Source of the DNA: Hyparrhenia diplandra
Lineage: Eukaryota; Streptophyta; Magnoliopsida; Poales; Poaceae
NCBI GenBank assembly: GCA_015847255.1
Contig: JADLZK010012627.1
Coordinates: 62,001-126,000 of the forward strand
DNA length: 64,000 nt
Reading direction: 5' to 3'
The first letter of the stretch is position 1, and the number at the start of each line of letters is the position of its first letter. The position numbers were made by a program, and so were the translations under genes. Below, in pieces: positions 13,565-24,289 of this stretch. Below the pieces are notes generated by a model, which worked only from the letters and a program-made list of their open reading frames with translations, had not been told where the DNA came from and made no database searches.

Positions 13565-16500
13565 TCATGGTGCAAGCAGCCCAGATAAAATTCCACCAAA
13601 TATGAGTCCTCCGAACCACTTATTTGATACAAACCTGCAAGGTGAGAATCCAATGAACATTCTTTAAGTCTTCAGTTATAAAAACCAACAAAAAGGCATT
13701 TATTGTTTTGAGTGTAACTATGGTTCTAAATTATAAGTCGTTTTAGTTTTGTAGATACATAACTTTTGTTATGCACCTAGAAAAGGCAATACAAAACTAA
13801 TAATTTGGAACCGATGGAATAGATCAGCAAGGATTCAGTCCGAAGGAACATATACTTCCTGTGGCAATCCGATCTTTTGGATAAATCGACACTTGAAATC
13901 TGCCACACTATATGTCCAGCTGCAGCTGCCAGAAAAGGATAGTATGGCCATGCTGTTCCACATATTTGAGGTAAGCAGTCAATAATCTAATGTGAACATT
14001 ATATATTGCTAATAACAACTGTGATACTAGGCACCAACCAAGGTGAGCATTGTAGCCACTGAGTGCTAAGCTGCCAATACATGCAGCGCCAAAGCCACTA
14101 AGCCAATATTTGGTAGTATCTCCAAAAGTTATGGCTGTGCTCTTAACTCCTGCTTTGAGGTCGTCTTTTCTGTCCTGAAATGCAATGTACACAACAAATG
14201 ACAAGATCACAATTCAAGCTGATCTCCAATTGGAAAAATACCCAAACAAATATAAAATTAGCATAATAAATGAATACCTGATGTGCATATATGGTGTCAT
14301 AAACCAGTGTCCAACACATGCAAGCAAAATACATTGGAAGGAGGACGGGATAATCCAAGCTTTGTTTAATAGTAGCCGATCCTAGGAGAACGCCCCAGCC
14401 CAAGGTGAAGCCAAGATAGGCTTGAGGCTGTTATATATCATAAGTGTCAATAGAAAAAAAATTAGTGGACTCTACAGAAAAAAGGGTAATAATTTACTTC
14501 AATCTCCATCTTGTATTTCATGCATACCCAGGAGGTGAGCCTTTTCATCAAGGGATAAGAGAAAAACAGAGCAAGCCAAGAAGCTCCAAGAATAAAGCTA
14601 TAAGACGAAAAATAACAAACAATTATAGATAAATATTGCTATATATATATTAGCAAAGGGAAAAACAACTCATATATAATTTGAGCAACTACCACTAGAG
14701 AATTATTTAGAGATAAAGATGGGCTTATTGAAACATAGGCTAAGGTTTCCTACTCGTCCATAATGTTTGAATTGAATATGGATAAAATTGGGTAGTTGGG
14801 TCAATATTTGTATATATTGCATCTATTCTTGTCAACAGATTCACTTCTATTTGAAAGTCCATTAAGACTAGTAATTAGTCCATATTTATTTTTTTCATCG
14901 GTCTTGATTCTTTATTACTCATATAGTTGTCTTTACTGCCACATTCTATTTGTTAATCCATGCTTAAAAGTGTGACCTAAGGGCTTCCTTTTTTTGCCAA
15001 TATTCAGCTGTTTATCCACTGGTGCCAAAAAAAATGCATTTTATCGTATTATGTTTATTTTTTTTTTTGAATTTATCTGATGTTTCCAAAATATCTCATT
15101 TATCCAAATTTTCTATGACAACTGAATTTATCAATTTCTTAAACCTTTCAACTTTTAAGTGTTTAGATTTCTGTATTTTATATCTCCTTCCACAGTTACT
15201 TCATATTCTTTTACATTCCAGATTATAAGCTAAAACTATAAGTATATAGTGTGTATCATAGAACTTATGTTTAGTGTGCCAATGAATTACATAACTATAT
15301 ACAACATAGAGTGTCGGGTACCTATATCGGGGTACCCAAAAACAGCGACAATTTGAGACAAAAGGTCCATGACGGCCTAGCCCAACTAGCGATCAATCCC
15401 AGCACATGGAAGCTCGGAGCTCGCCCACGAGCCAACTCCGCCTCGAGTGAGCTCCAAGCCTGCGAGCCCACTCCACCACGAGCTCCGCTCAGCCCACGAG
15501 CTAACTCCCGCCTCGAACGAGCTCTAGGCCGCACCGAGCTCTAGGACGCAGCGTGATTTAAATGAGGCGCTGGGGCCCACTCGAGCTCGAGGCCCTACCA
15601 AAGGGAGATGATCAAGCTCAAACGAAGTTCGCCGGTCCCACCAATCCGAGATCCACGACCTCGAAAGCCGAGATCGATCTCCGACTCGCATGAGCTCATG
15701 CTCGGAGAGCTCAAGGGCTTGGCAAGAAGCACAATGTCGAGTCGTTGGCACACATATCCCGATGAGGGATTGGAGAAAGTCCAATAACGAGTACTGCGGC
15801 ATGCCCGTAGTCAGCGGTCGTTACAAGCCGACTATGGATGCAACCCCCTAGATCGGGATACCGAGCTCGCGATCTCGCCAACCGCAAGACAATAAAAGTA
15901 ATGATGACATCTACAAGGCGTGTGTCTGGCCGACCACCTGGACGCCTCCGCTGCATGCCGTCGAGCCGCGCGCCGCCGCCCTGGTCACCGAGGGTTCGGC
16001 ACATAACGCAGCCGGACCTTTGATCGACGATGGGACTTCACCCTGCCCCTAAACACTCCATTACGGTGTCATCGGGCATGCCGGCCTGCCAATACAAGCT
16101 CGAGTCGCCAGCGATGGGATTCCCGTTCTTGACCAGGCAGGCCTACCGAGGAGGACGGCTACGACAAGACAAGAGCAGCTCGCTAGTGCACGCCTCCCCT
16201 CTTTTTGTATCTCTTCTTTCTTTTCCTTCACCTGGTGGCCTCTGGTGTACACCCCTTGCAACTATAAAAGGGACCCCATGGCCACCAGGGGAAGGCAAGC
16301 AATCTTAGCCTTTCAACACACACACCACACACGATATTGGCACTCGCCTCAATCACAGAGACTTGGGAGCTCACTCCCTCTCTCGACTTCTTGTAGCCAC
16401 CCCTCTACGAGCCCCGAGCTCGGATTTAGTCACCTCGACTGGACTAGGGAACCGATTTGCCTGAACCAGTATCTTGCTGTGTCTTGTCCCTTGAGCTAAG

Positions 16501-19500
16501 CCATCTTAGCCCCACACGAGCCACTCGGATCACTGTGACCGTGGTATAGAACCACGACATAGAGTCTCTGTAATGTTATTTATTTTAGGATAAAATTAAA
16601 CCTTAGAAAGATATTTACATTGGGATGGAGAAAATATCTAGATAGTAAAAAATACTCCAAAAACATAGCAAATTTGTATTTAAAACTGTCACAATGAAGA
16701 TTATGTGACTTACCTATTATTATTTAGTTGACTAAGAAAGGCGAGCCATAGTAGAACCTGAAATACAAGGAAGTAGAATCCTTGAGCTGGTGTTAGGGCA
16801 CCTGATGCAAGAGGCCTGCTTTTTGTCCGCTCAACCTACAAGGAGAACATACATTACGTAATGAATGAATCGGTGGACGCCGGTGGCTTTAGTCTGGCAG
16901 TTGGCCACCGGTGTAGGAAATAGACACCCATATATGATATATATCCCGTTCTCCCTCTAATATAAATATACCGCTCTCTAAATTTGTTACCCATATATTT
17001 CTTCACCTTACTAGACAGAAAGAATAAGAGAGAGAAACAGGTTTGATTCCTCTTCTGGATTTGCTACAGCTCCTGCTAAGCGCAGTGTTACTTGAGTGGC
17101 AAAACCATATATAAATTTTTTATTTGGACGCTTGTAACAAAACCTTAGTTCTGGAACTTGGTTCCCTTTGTTAAAGAAACAAAAATCTTAGTTTGGTGTG
17201 ACGATTCCGACAGCCTTAGCTTGGAGGCTCAATCTTCATAACAAGTTTTGACTAGTGTGTAAAAATAAAACAGTTCACAGTGACGACAACTAGAGAATTC
17301 ACCTTCTTATCGATGTCTCGGTCGAGAAGATCATTCACTGTGCAAGCAACACCCCTTAGGACGATCGAACCAAGTCCAAAGAGTGCCAGCATTCTTATGT
17401 CCGGGATTTGTCCTTTCTTTGATGCTATTGTAATTGACCTGTGATAAAGCAAAGGTAGGTTAATTGCTGATGCAACTATATGTTGTGTTATACTCCCTTC
17501 ACCCCCAAACAGAATGACTTTTTATTGAACGAAAAACAATAGTGTTATATATGTGTGTGCTACTCAAACTTTGTTAAGTTTGACTCAGATTGGTAGGAAA
17601 GTATCATTTTTATCTCCAAATAAGTATATTGTAAAATATATTCAATGATCTAAAGATACTAATTATACACTATAAATATCATTATTTTCTCATAAATAAT
17701 TGGTCAAACTAAAGATGTTTGACTTCTCGGAAGTTAAGAATGACATTCTTTGTGACGACTCATTAACTGATCAATAGCTGCACCAAATAAAATGATTTTT
17801 ATGCACACAAATTACTATTCGGTGCCTGATTCTGTAGTAGCACCAGCTGGACACCTTTCTGTGTTTGGTGCCTCCAGCAATTTGACAACAGAAAATCTAA
17901 CACAATCAGGCAATCAGAATCTCAGCAATTCTTCGCAGTTAGTCATCACGACCGAGCAACGTACAGGTTTAGTGCAACAACATTCCGTACGTACTTTTGC
18001 ATGCATGCTTAGTAGTACTCTGTGCTGAGATCATTTGTTTATTCTTGCATGCACGGACGACGAGGATCACCAGCACCAGAACCCTAGTGCGGATATTTCT
18101 TATCGTGTTTGAGTTTTGAAGGCCACCAAATTAAACCAAACAGCTATGAATTTGGGTCAACCCAATGCAATTCAGTAAAACCCGCAATCCAAACACAGCC
18201 TAACTATATATACTACCTCAATCATCCACCCTAGCTATACTACTGAAAACATTATCTTTTTTATTGTAAACTAGTAGAGATGCACGTGCGACACGCACGT
18301 GCTTAACTAAAATATAATATAGTGATTTTCCTGAACCATTTAAATGACTCTCACCGACTAAAAAATGGTAGAGGTTGAAATAATTAAGAGCCATTGGGTA
18401 GATAAATATTTTGGACAGATACTTAGCTTGTTCAAGTGTTGTAATAATTATACGTAACAATTTACATTATATAACAATTACAGCATAGACAATATAAGAA
18501 AGATACTTGACAATCTCTAAATTCGAGTATTTTTTCTTGAACTCTAGTTCTCTAAAGCTGAGTATTTTTGAAACATCTAATGAGGTCTTGAACTCTAGCG
18601 TGTAAGTTATCTTCACTTTTATTTTCATGGATAGTCAATAGCCGTCCCAAAAAGTGCTTTTTTGAGATTGTAGGGACCCTATTTGTAATATAATAATAAT
18701 TAATACATAAGGTTCATATAAGTGAAAAAAATAAAAAAAATAAAAGTAATATGGATACTAATGGTTTTACCTTTAATAAGTCCGGAATGTGCAGTTTTTT
18801 CATCTTTCTATGTGGACATGAATATGGAAATGAGATAGCCCGATAATTCCTCGATAACACAAATATTAGTGAATTTAAAGCAATCTATATGTATTTAACT
18901 ATTTATAAACATAATGTTTGTTCAAACTGGAATCTAACATGTAAAGTAATTGTTATATTACCAAATAAAATAAGCTTACCCTATTGTAAACTGGAATATC
19001 ATTTAAAAATAATTTGACGCCATAAGAAAATATCTTGGTTCCATTCAGATCATGCCATGGCTTTTTCGTAAGTATTCAGAAATACATTGGAGTTTCTTCA
19101 CATATTTTGCGTTTGGATTGTGCTTGTAAATTGGATTAGGAGGATTAGGGTCCAAATGTATAATGTTTTTTGTCTTTTGGTTCAGTATGAATAAAATGAA
19201 GGCACCGCTCCATTGAATTGGTATAAGAATCTGTAGAAGGCTAATAGTTAAAACAAATTTAAACCAAATATAACATTATGAGGCCTATGTACGTGACCTT
19301 ACTGTTTTGCATCTTGAGACACTGTACTCCATGCAAGGCCATTTACGTCCAGAGTCAATAATCATCTAACACATTAAATCAGCATTACAGATTAGTTGTA
19401 GAAATGATTGATTATATAACTTAGTGAGTATAGAAAGAGCAAATGTTAGATCATCATACTGAAAAATGCAGTTCTAGGAAATGCTTTGATATTGGTCTTT

Positions 19501-22275
19501 TGATTTTCTTCATCTGCCGCATGTAATTAGACATGACTTTTGTGTGATCAAATTGAAACATTCTTGCTCCATGGGCTCATCGTCCTTTAATATATGTTGC
19601 ATCTTATGAAGAGTTAATTTGATTGAATATGGTTTGGAGCTTTGTACCCAAATGGTTTAACCATTGAACATGAAAACAAGGCAGCACTCAACTTAGCTTG
19701 GAATTATGGTGATATACACGTTTCCTAGCACCTAAAACAAAATGGATTAACCATTGAACATGATTACCATACCTGAAGTGTTTGACACTACATATATAGT
19801 TTAAAATATATTAATACCATACCTGATATATTAAGAGTTGATGGTAAGTTTTTTTTTGGGACTTGGCGGCAGCACTCAACTTAGCTCGGTAATTACGTTG
19901 ATACTTACGTTTTTTAGCAATGCAGCATATTTCTCTTGTTGATACTCACAATTTTTAACCCTACCTTCCTCCTTCTGAGCTATGATTTGAGATGGCACAA
20001 TCAATCTTGATGCTTCAGCCTCAAATTTTAGACGACCTTGGCGACTACGTTGATATTCATGTTTTTTTTTTTTTTTTTTTGCCTGAACATTGTCCTTCTC
20101 ATCGATAGGCAATATGCAGCATACCATTCTCGTTGGTCTTCACGTTTTTTGGGCCGAATTTCCTCCTCATTGTTAGGCATACCTACACAAACAGACTGAG
20201 CGCTGTGCGTGGATTAGTACACAAATTAATTATGCATGGATTAGTACAAGATTGCAGGAAACCAAGCGGAAGGCACGCACCGGTGTGTAGGTGCAGATCC
20301 TCGTCTTCCTAAACTTTCTTCACCACGACGGGATACATACGCTACTGCTGCGCCGCCGCGACTTGGCCTAATGGGGATGCATCGCCGGGATAGATCGCGA
20401 TGGGCAGTGCCTACGATCGTCGGCCGGGTCAGGGCGTTGCGGCTGTCGTCTGCGCCGCTGCATGAATTAGTACACGATTTGGTTTATGCATGGATTAGTA
20501 GGAGATTGCGGGAAACCAAGCGGCAGGCACGCACTGCGCCGCTGCATGGAGTAATTAGTACACAATTTGGTTTATGCATTGATTAGCACGAGATTGCAGG
20601 AAACCAAGCGGCAGGCACACACCGGTATGCAATGCAGGTGTAGATCCTCCTCTTCCTCAACTTTCTTCACCACGACGGGATACATACGCTGCTGCCGTCG
20701 GGACTTGGCCAATCGCCGGCGCTCCAAGGGTAGCCGCGGGCGATTTCAGGCGTCGGTGGCTGCTGGTTACGCGCGTCGCCGGGAGAGACCGCGATCGGCA
20801 TCCACCGGCACGCCAACGGTAGCCGACTTCCGGCGTAGGTGGTTGCTGGGATGCGTCGCCGGGATCCGATGGGTAGTGCCCTGCAATTGTCGGCCCGGGT
20901 CAGGCTGCGGCAGAGCCTCGATCGTTGGACGGCCGTTTGTAGCATGACAAGGTTGTCCGCTCCAAACAAACGAAGACAGCAAGGCGGAAACGTCGCGACG
21001 ATCTGCCAGCGGTGTGTACGTGTGGGAGGGTAGACACGGCGCACGTGAGAAAAGACCCCGACTCTCGTCGCGTGGAAGGGAGGAACGGGGATGTTCCATA
21101 TGTTCCTGACACCAGGTTGCGATGGGTCCACACGTCAGGATAAGATCTAAGAGTGTTAGGCAAGGAGGGTAAGAAGTTTTTTAGGTGATAATGATTTTCA
21201 ATTTGTCCGTTCTTTTTATAGTATAGATAGATATAGACGGAGATATAGATATAGATAGATTTACCATTTTACCCGTCTTCCATGCCTTTTTTGTGATGAT
21301 CCCACAATTTAGTAGACATATCAAGCTTATGGTCCCACCATTTAGTAGGCATGTGGTCTATTAAAGGTCGTACATGTCAAGTCCTATTTGGACATGTATG
21401 TATCATATACTAATAAAGACAATGTTTAGTTTCAAAAAAATTCACCCAAAAAATTTTCAACTATCACATAGAATGATTCCGACACATGCATGGAGCATTA
21501 AATGCAGATTAAATAAAAACTAATTACATAGTTTGACTTTTTATACCACGAGACAAATCTTATAAGACTAATTACTCTATGATTAGCCATAAGTACTACA
21601 ATAACACACTTGTGCTCATGACGGAATCGTCTCGCGGTCTCCCGATGAGTTATGAAGTTAGTTTTTAATTTGTCTCCAAAAACCCCTGACATCCGGTCAA
21701 ACATGTGACGTGACACCCAAAAATTTTCACCCAAAAAACTTCGCGAACTAAACTAAACTATAAATAATTAATGAACGACATGGCAACAGCTTAAAAAGGT
21801 AAGTCATGTATTTTGTATTATTATTTCATGCGGTTGCAACATATACTAATACTAAAAAACTAACGACTAAACGAACAATTGATAGCACGGGAGAGCGACC
21901 TTGGTAGTGAATTCTAGTAAGTATACGCATATGGCAGTACCAGATGGAAGGCCAAGCGTAGAGCCAAATGGCATCAGGCTTGTCGAGACGAGCAAGCATC
22001 GCATAGGGCTTCGCCGTTGTTGGGAGCCAGTGGTTTACCCATGACGCCGGTGCATGCTGCCTTGGTGGTGGAGGCTCTGCAGACGAGGCGGAGATCCTCC
22101 GATGCATGGCCATAGGCATAGCCATACCCCGGTTGCGGTTCTTCATCGACGCCTGCATATGGTAAATATTTCCACAAAACACTCGGGACCGTTGTTTGGC
22201 ACCAGCTGCAAGCATTGTAGACGATTGTAGTAGGGAGGGGGCAGACCCCCTATAGGAAGCCATAGATGCAATCAT
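13565..22275 (-). CDS. COQ2: 4-hydroxybenzoate polyprenyltransferase, mitochondrial (COQ2/PPT1-type UbiA), 8 exons
   Basis: Exons on the minus strand, in order: 22275-21941, 17438-17303, 16835-16714, 14597-14528, 14427-14278, 14174-14039, 13952-13856 and 13634-13565. All seven introns are GT-AG, phases agree at every junction, and the sum is 1116 nt (371 residues plus stop). The protein is a UbiA membrane prenyltransferase, which transfers a polyprenyl chain to 4-hydroxybenzoate in ubiquinone synthesis at the mitochondrial inner membrane. First Asp-rich motif: NDLLDRDID, residues 147-155, followed by KSRPLASG in exon 3. Second: DTIYAHQDRKDD, residues 265-276. The C-terminus KWFGGLIFGGILSG matches the family. 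The first ~75 residues are basic and Ser/Met-rich with few acids, fitting a mitochondrial presequence. Met5 is an alternative start. Length is slightly short of the usual ~400 residues. Oddities: DKPDAIW where DKPIGTW is usual, and DRKDD where DKEDD/DKVDD is common. Confidence 0.93.
15312..16559 (+). mobile_element. 1.25-kb solo LTR inside COQ2 intron 3
   Basis: The element begins TGTCGGGTACC and ends ACCACGACA. It is flanked by a perfect TAGAG duplication at 15307-15311 and 16560-16564. It carries a TATA box (TATAAAAG) at 16263-16270, about 300 bp from its right end, as expected for the U3/R boundary of an LTR. It lies entirely inside intron 3 (14598-16713) and runs antisense to the gene. 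It has no coding region. TGTCGGGTACC-type ends suggest a Gypsy-like family, but this is by style only. Confidence 0.9.
17491..17757. mobile_element. Stowaway-like MITE in COQ2 intron 1
   Basis: The left end, TACTCCCTTCACCCC, is followed by AGAATGACTTTTT, and the AT-rich interior contains GTTTGACTCAGA and TTGGTCAAACTA phrases. This is the known layout of Stowaway/Tc1-mariner MITEs in grasses. The right end keeps AGAATGACATTCTTTGTGACG but lacks a clean GGGAGTA terminus, so that boundary is eroded. Confidence 0.5.
19905..20180 (-). pseudogene. Broken ORF with KKREYQR-type basic repeats inside the Helitron
   Basis: A start codon at 20180 opens MPNNEEEIRPKKRED. The frame then shifts at an A-run near 20060-20085. 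The next frame reads KKHEYQRSRQGRLKFEAE, then KNCEYQQEKYAALLKN. Arrays of K(K/R)xEYQR units are known near the N-terminus of plant Helitron-associated proteins, so this is probably a remnant of such a protein, though the link is from memory of the family. A good splice donor (GTAAGTATC) follows the last repeat. It is not a functional gene as read. Confidence 0.45.
20211..20694. repeat. Internal direct repeats in the Helitron (three ~70-bp units plus a ~60-bp unit twice)
   Basis: A unit running from GATTAGTACAC through GGAAACCAAGCGG to AGGCACGCAC is present at about 20211-20282, 20466-20535 and 20552-20622. A second unit (GTAGATCCTC to CACGACGGGATACATACGCT) is present at about 20290-20350 and 20636-20694. 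The copies differ by a few substitutions, so duplication was recent relative to the rest of the element. Confidence 0.8.
21221..21260. repeat. GATA-type microsatellite
   Basis: Imperfect ATAGATAG/GATATAGA repeats directly adjoin the Helitron 5' end in COQ2 intron 1. Confidence 0.85.
21424..21754. mobile_element. GTTTAGTT/AACTAAAC-ended MITE in COQ2 intron 1
   Basis: The 331-bp segment starts GTTTAGTTTCAAAAAA and ends TTCGCGAACTAAAC. Its interior includes ACATGCATGGAGCATTAAAT, GATTAGCCATAAGTACTACA, and CATCCGGTCAAAC. This wording matches a very common grass MITE family that I recognise, but I cannot assign it safely to a superfamily. It lies 187 bp from the end of exon 1. Confidence 0.7.
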
Positions 22276-22391
22276 TAATCAGGAGAACAAGTACTCGAGC
22301 TCGATCGATCATGCAGGTGTGCAAAGCTAGTCTTTGATCGTAGCTACCCTGGGACAAAAGTTTTGTGCAAGAAGAATGAATAGCCCCTTCT

Positions 22392-22400
22392 CATTTATAA
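22392..22400 (-). promoter_or_regulatory. Putative TATA box of the COQ2-like gene
   Basis: On the minus strand TTATAAATG lies about 120 bp upstream of the start codon at 22275, the right distance for a TATA box with a short 5' UTR. It is immediately downstream of a Helitron 3' terminus (CTAG at 22403-22406). Confidence 0.5.
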
Positions 22401-22402
22401 TA

Positions 22403-22433
22403 CTAGTATGATACCCCGTGCGTTGCTACGGGG
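22403..22433 (-). mobile_element. Helitron 3' terminus abutting the COQ2 promoter
   Basis: On the minus strand a hairpin with stem CCCCGT/ACGGGG (22414-22433) is followed by seven bases, CTAG (22406-22403) and then T at 22402. This is the standard Helitron 3' end, and the GCAACGCACGGGG wording is common in grass Helitrons. The body would extend to higher coordinates. Its 5' end was not found and may lie beyond or be cut by the CACTA insertion at 23150. 22276-22391 would be 5' UTR and core promoter. Confidence 0.6.
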
Positions 22434-22768
22434 TAACCAAGCTTTGTAATAAAACACATGGATCGCAAGTACTACGAAAATAAATACCAACATTAAAATG
22501 ACAACCAAAAAGCAAAGTTCGTAAAATTAACGGTCATGAAAATCGTAGTATCCCAGGCTCACAAACTCTCCTATAACTCCTCTAATGTCATTTAAGTTGG
22601 TGATAAGAGAGAACTGAGAAGACTGTACTATAACTTAGCTTTGGACCGAATCTCAATAAGGGAGTTGGGCAATATGGATTTGCATATTCTAAGTGACACA
22701 TGTTTGTCTTAAAATATTAATTCTGACTTTGTGAATCTTTTGACAACACCAAACATCTCGCTGACATG

Positions 22769-22814
22769 AGCTAGATCTAACCTTTCCAAAAAAAAAAGAA
22801 GCTAGATCTAACCT
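22769..22814 (+). mobile_element. Poly(A) micro-insertion in a 15-bp duplication
   Basis: AGCTAGATCTAACCT occurs at 22769-22783 and 22800-22814. The 16-bp insert is TTCC, ten A, GA. The rest of 22440-23149 has no recognised feature apart from a short CTAT repeat near 22880. Confidence 0.7.
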
Positions 22815-23164
22815 GCAGATTTCAATACAACACAGAATATAAATTCGTCATACCACATGAAACCCGATTGGAAGTTCTATCTATCTATCTCATAAAGCCT
22901 TATACTACATGGAACCAATTTATAGTTGGCCTAAGACTGCAATGACTATATCCAACACCCAAGTTTTCTCAAAAAGTCGAGTTTATCAGGTCACCTGTCA
23001 ATGATACACAACATGGTGGTTCATTAGTATACTTATTTAACATGAGCTGATAAGTGAACTGGGCGAACAAGTTTACATTCACCAGGGCTTCAGTCCCCAA
23101 TCAACTGTATCAACAACCTGCAAGGACATTGTTTGAAATTCTATTGAGGCACTACAGGAAACAG

Positions 23165-23760
23165 GGACTTTCGCCGACCGCCGCAAGCGGTCGGCGAAGG
23201 CCAAAAACGGTCGGGCGAAGTTTCGCCGACCGCCGCGGTCGGCGAAGAGCGGTCGTCAAATTTTTTGGTCGGGCGATGGCGGTTCGCCGACGCCCAAAAT
23301 TCCGCCCGTCGGCGAAGGCTTTCGCCGACCAACAAAAACGACGGTCGGCGAAGAAAAGTTGCCGTTAACGGAGCGCCCGAAGGGGCGGCCGTTACGCCCC
23401 TCGCCGCCGACCGCCCGTGTCCGGGGCGGTCGGCGAAGATTTTTCCATTTTTCCCTCTTCGCCGACCGCCTTTGTCGGTGGACGGTCGAAAAGGTTTTAT
23501 ACTTTTTTCATAATTTTTCGCCGACCGTCCTCCCCAGTATGGGCGGTCGGCAAAGGTGTTTTCCATTTTTTAAACAATTTCTTCGCCGACCGCCGGGCGA
23601 AACGGTCGGCGAAGAACAAAATTTTTTTAAAAACTTCGCCGACCGCCGGGCGTTAAAACGGTCGGGCGGCTGGGAAAGGGGCCGAACGGGGCCATTTCCC
23701 TCCGGCTCGCCGACCGCCAAAAAAAAACGGTCGGGCGAAGCCCGAAAAAAAATTTTTTTT
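23165..23760. repeat. GC-rich subterminal repeat array, left end of the CACTA element
   Basis: About ten copies of TTCGCCGACCGCC-like words (for example at 23170, 23221, 23458, 23582 and 23636) alternate with the reverse complement GGTCGGCGAA. Pairs of opposite orientation form potential hairpins. In En/Spm the subterminal repeats bind the TNPA protein; this array is probably the equivalent here. The frames open through the block are by-products of base composition. Confidence 0.85.
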
Positions 23761-24289
23761 TTTTTCGCTTTCCCCTTGACAAACAAACACATATATAATA
23801 TATCTCACATCCATTCAATCACATAACATATATATATCGCATTGGCACATGAAACACAACGATATATCACATAAATAAGTTGCACACGCCCAACAACATG
23901 TCCACAAGTCCAACATCGAGTCTCACAAGATAAACAAGTCCACAAATGATCTAGACAAGTCGCGGGAGTCTCACAAGTTCATGCAGGTGGCGGAAAGGTT
24001 GGGAAAGGCGGAACTTGATGGTTCGGGACGGAAGCCTTGCTCAACACCCGAGCACCTCCGAAGGGCTGATTCGACCCCGCCGATCCCGAGTGGAAGCCTT
24101 GCGCAAAGAAGACAATGTTGCAGGTGTTAGACATGATTATTTGAAACGAAAATCGAAGCTCTTGCTATCATACTCACAAAAGAGTACCCGTAACGGGCTG
24201 AAACAAATGGGCCGTGGAACGCATCGACCTAGGAGCCTGTGTGGCGTAGAGCCAATCCACCGGGCCGTGAAAGGAACCTAGTAGCTCTC

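Larger units (their letters stand above)
18271..21227 (-). mobile_element. Complete-looking Helitron (2.96 kb) in COQ2 intron 1
   Basis: Read on the minus strand, the element starts TCTATACTATAAAAAG (after an A at 21228) and ends in CTAG at 18274-18271, followed by T at 18270. Insertion between A and T, a 5' TC and a 3' CTAG are the Helitron rules. Seven bases before CTAG is a perfect hairpin at 18282-18302: a 9-bp stem (GCACGTGCG/CGCACGTGC) with loop ACA. Inside are a decayed basic ORF (19905-20180) and a block of internal repeats (20211-20694). No Rep/helicase domain is readable, so it is non-autonomous. The element is in the same orientation as the host gene. Some uncertainty at the 5' end comes from the adjoining GATA microsatellite. 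Confidence 0.8.

Noticed and set aside
23165..23760. CRISPR-like array
   Set aside because: The repeats alternate in orientation, spacers vary irregularly, and the block lies at the end of a eukaryotic CACTA element.
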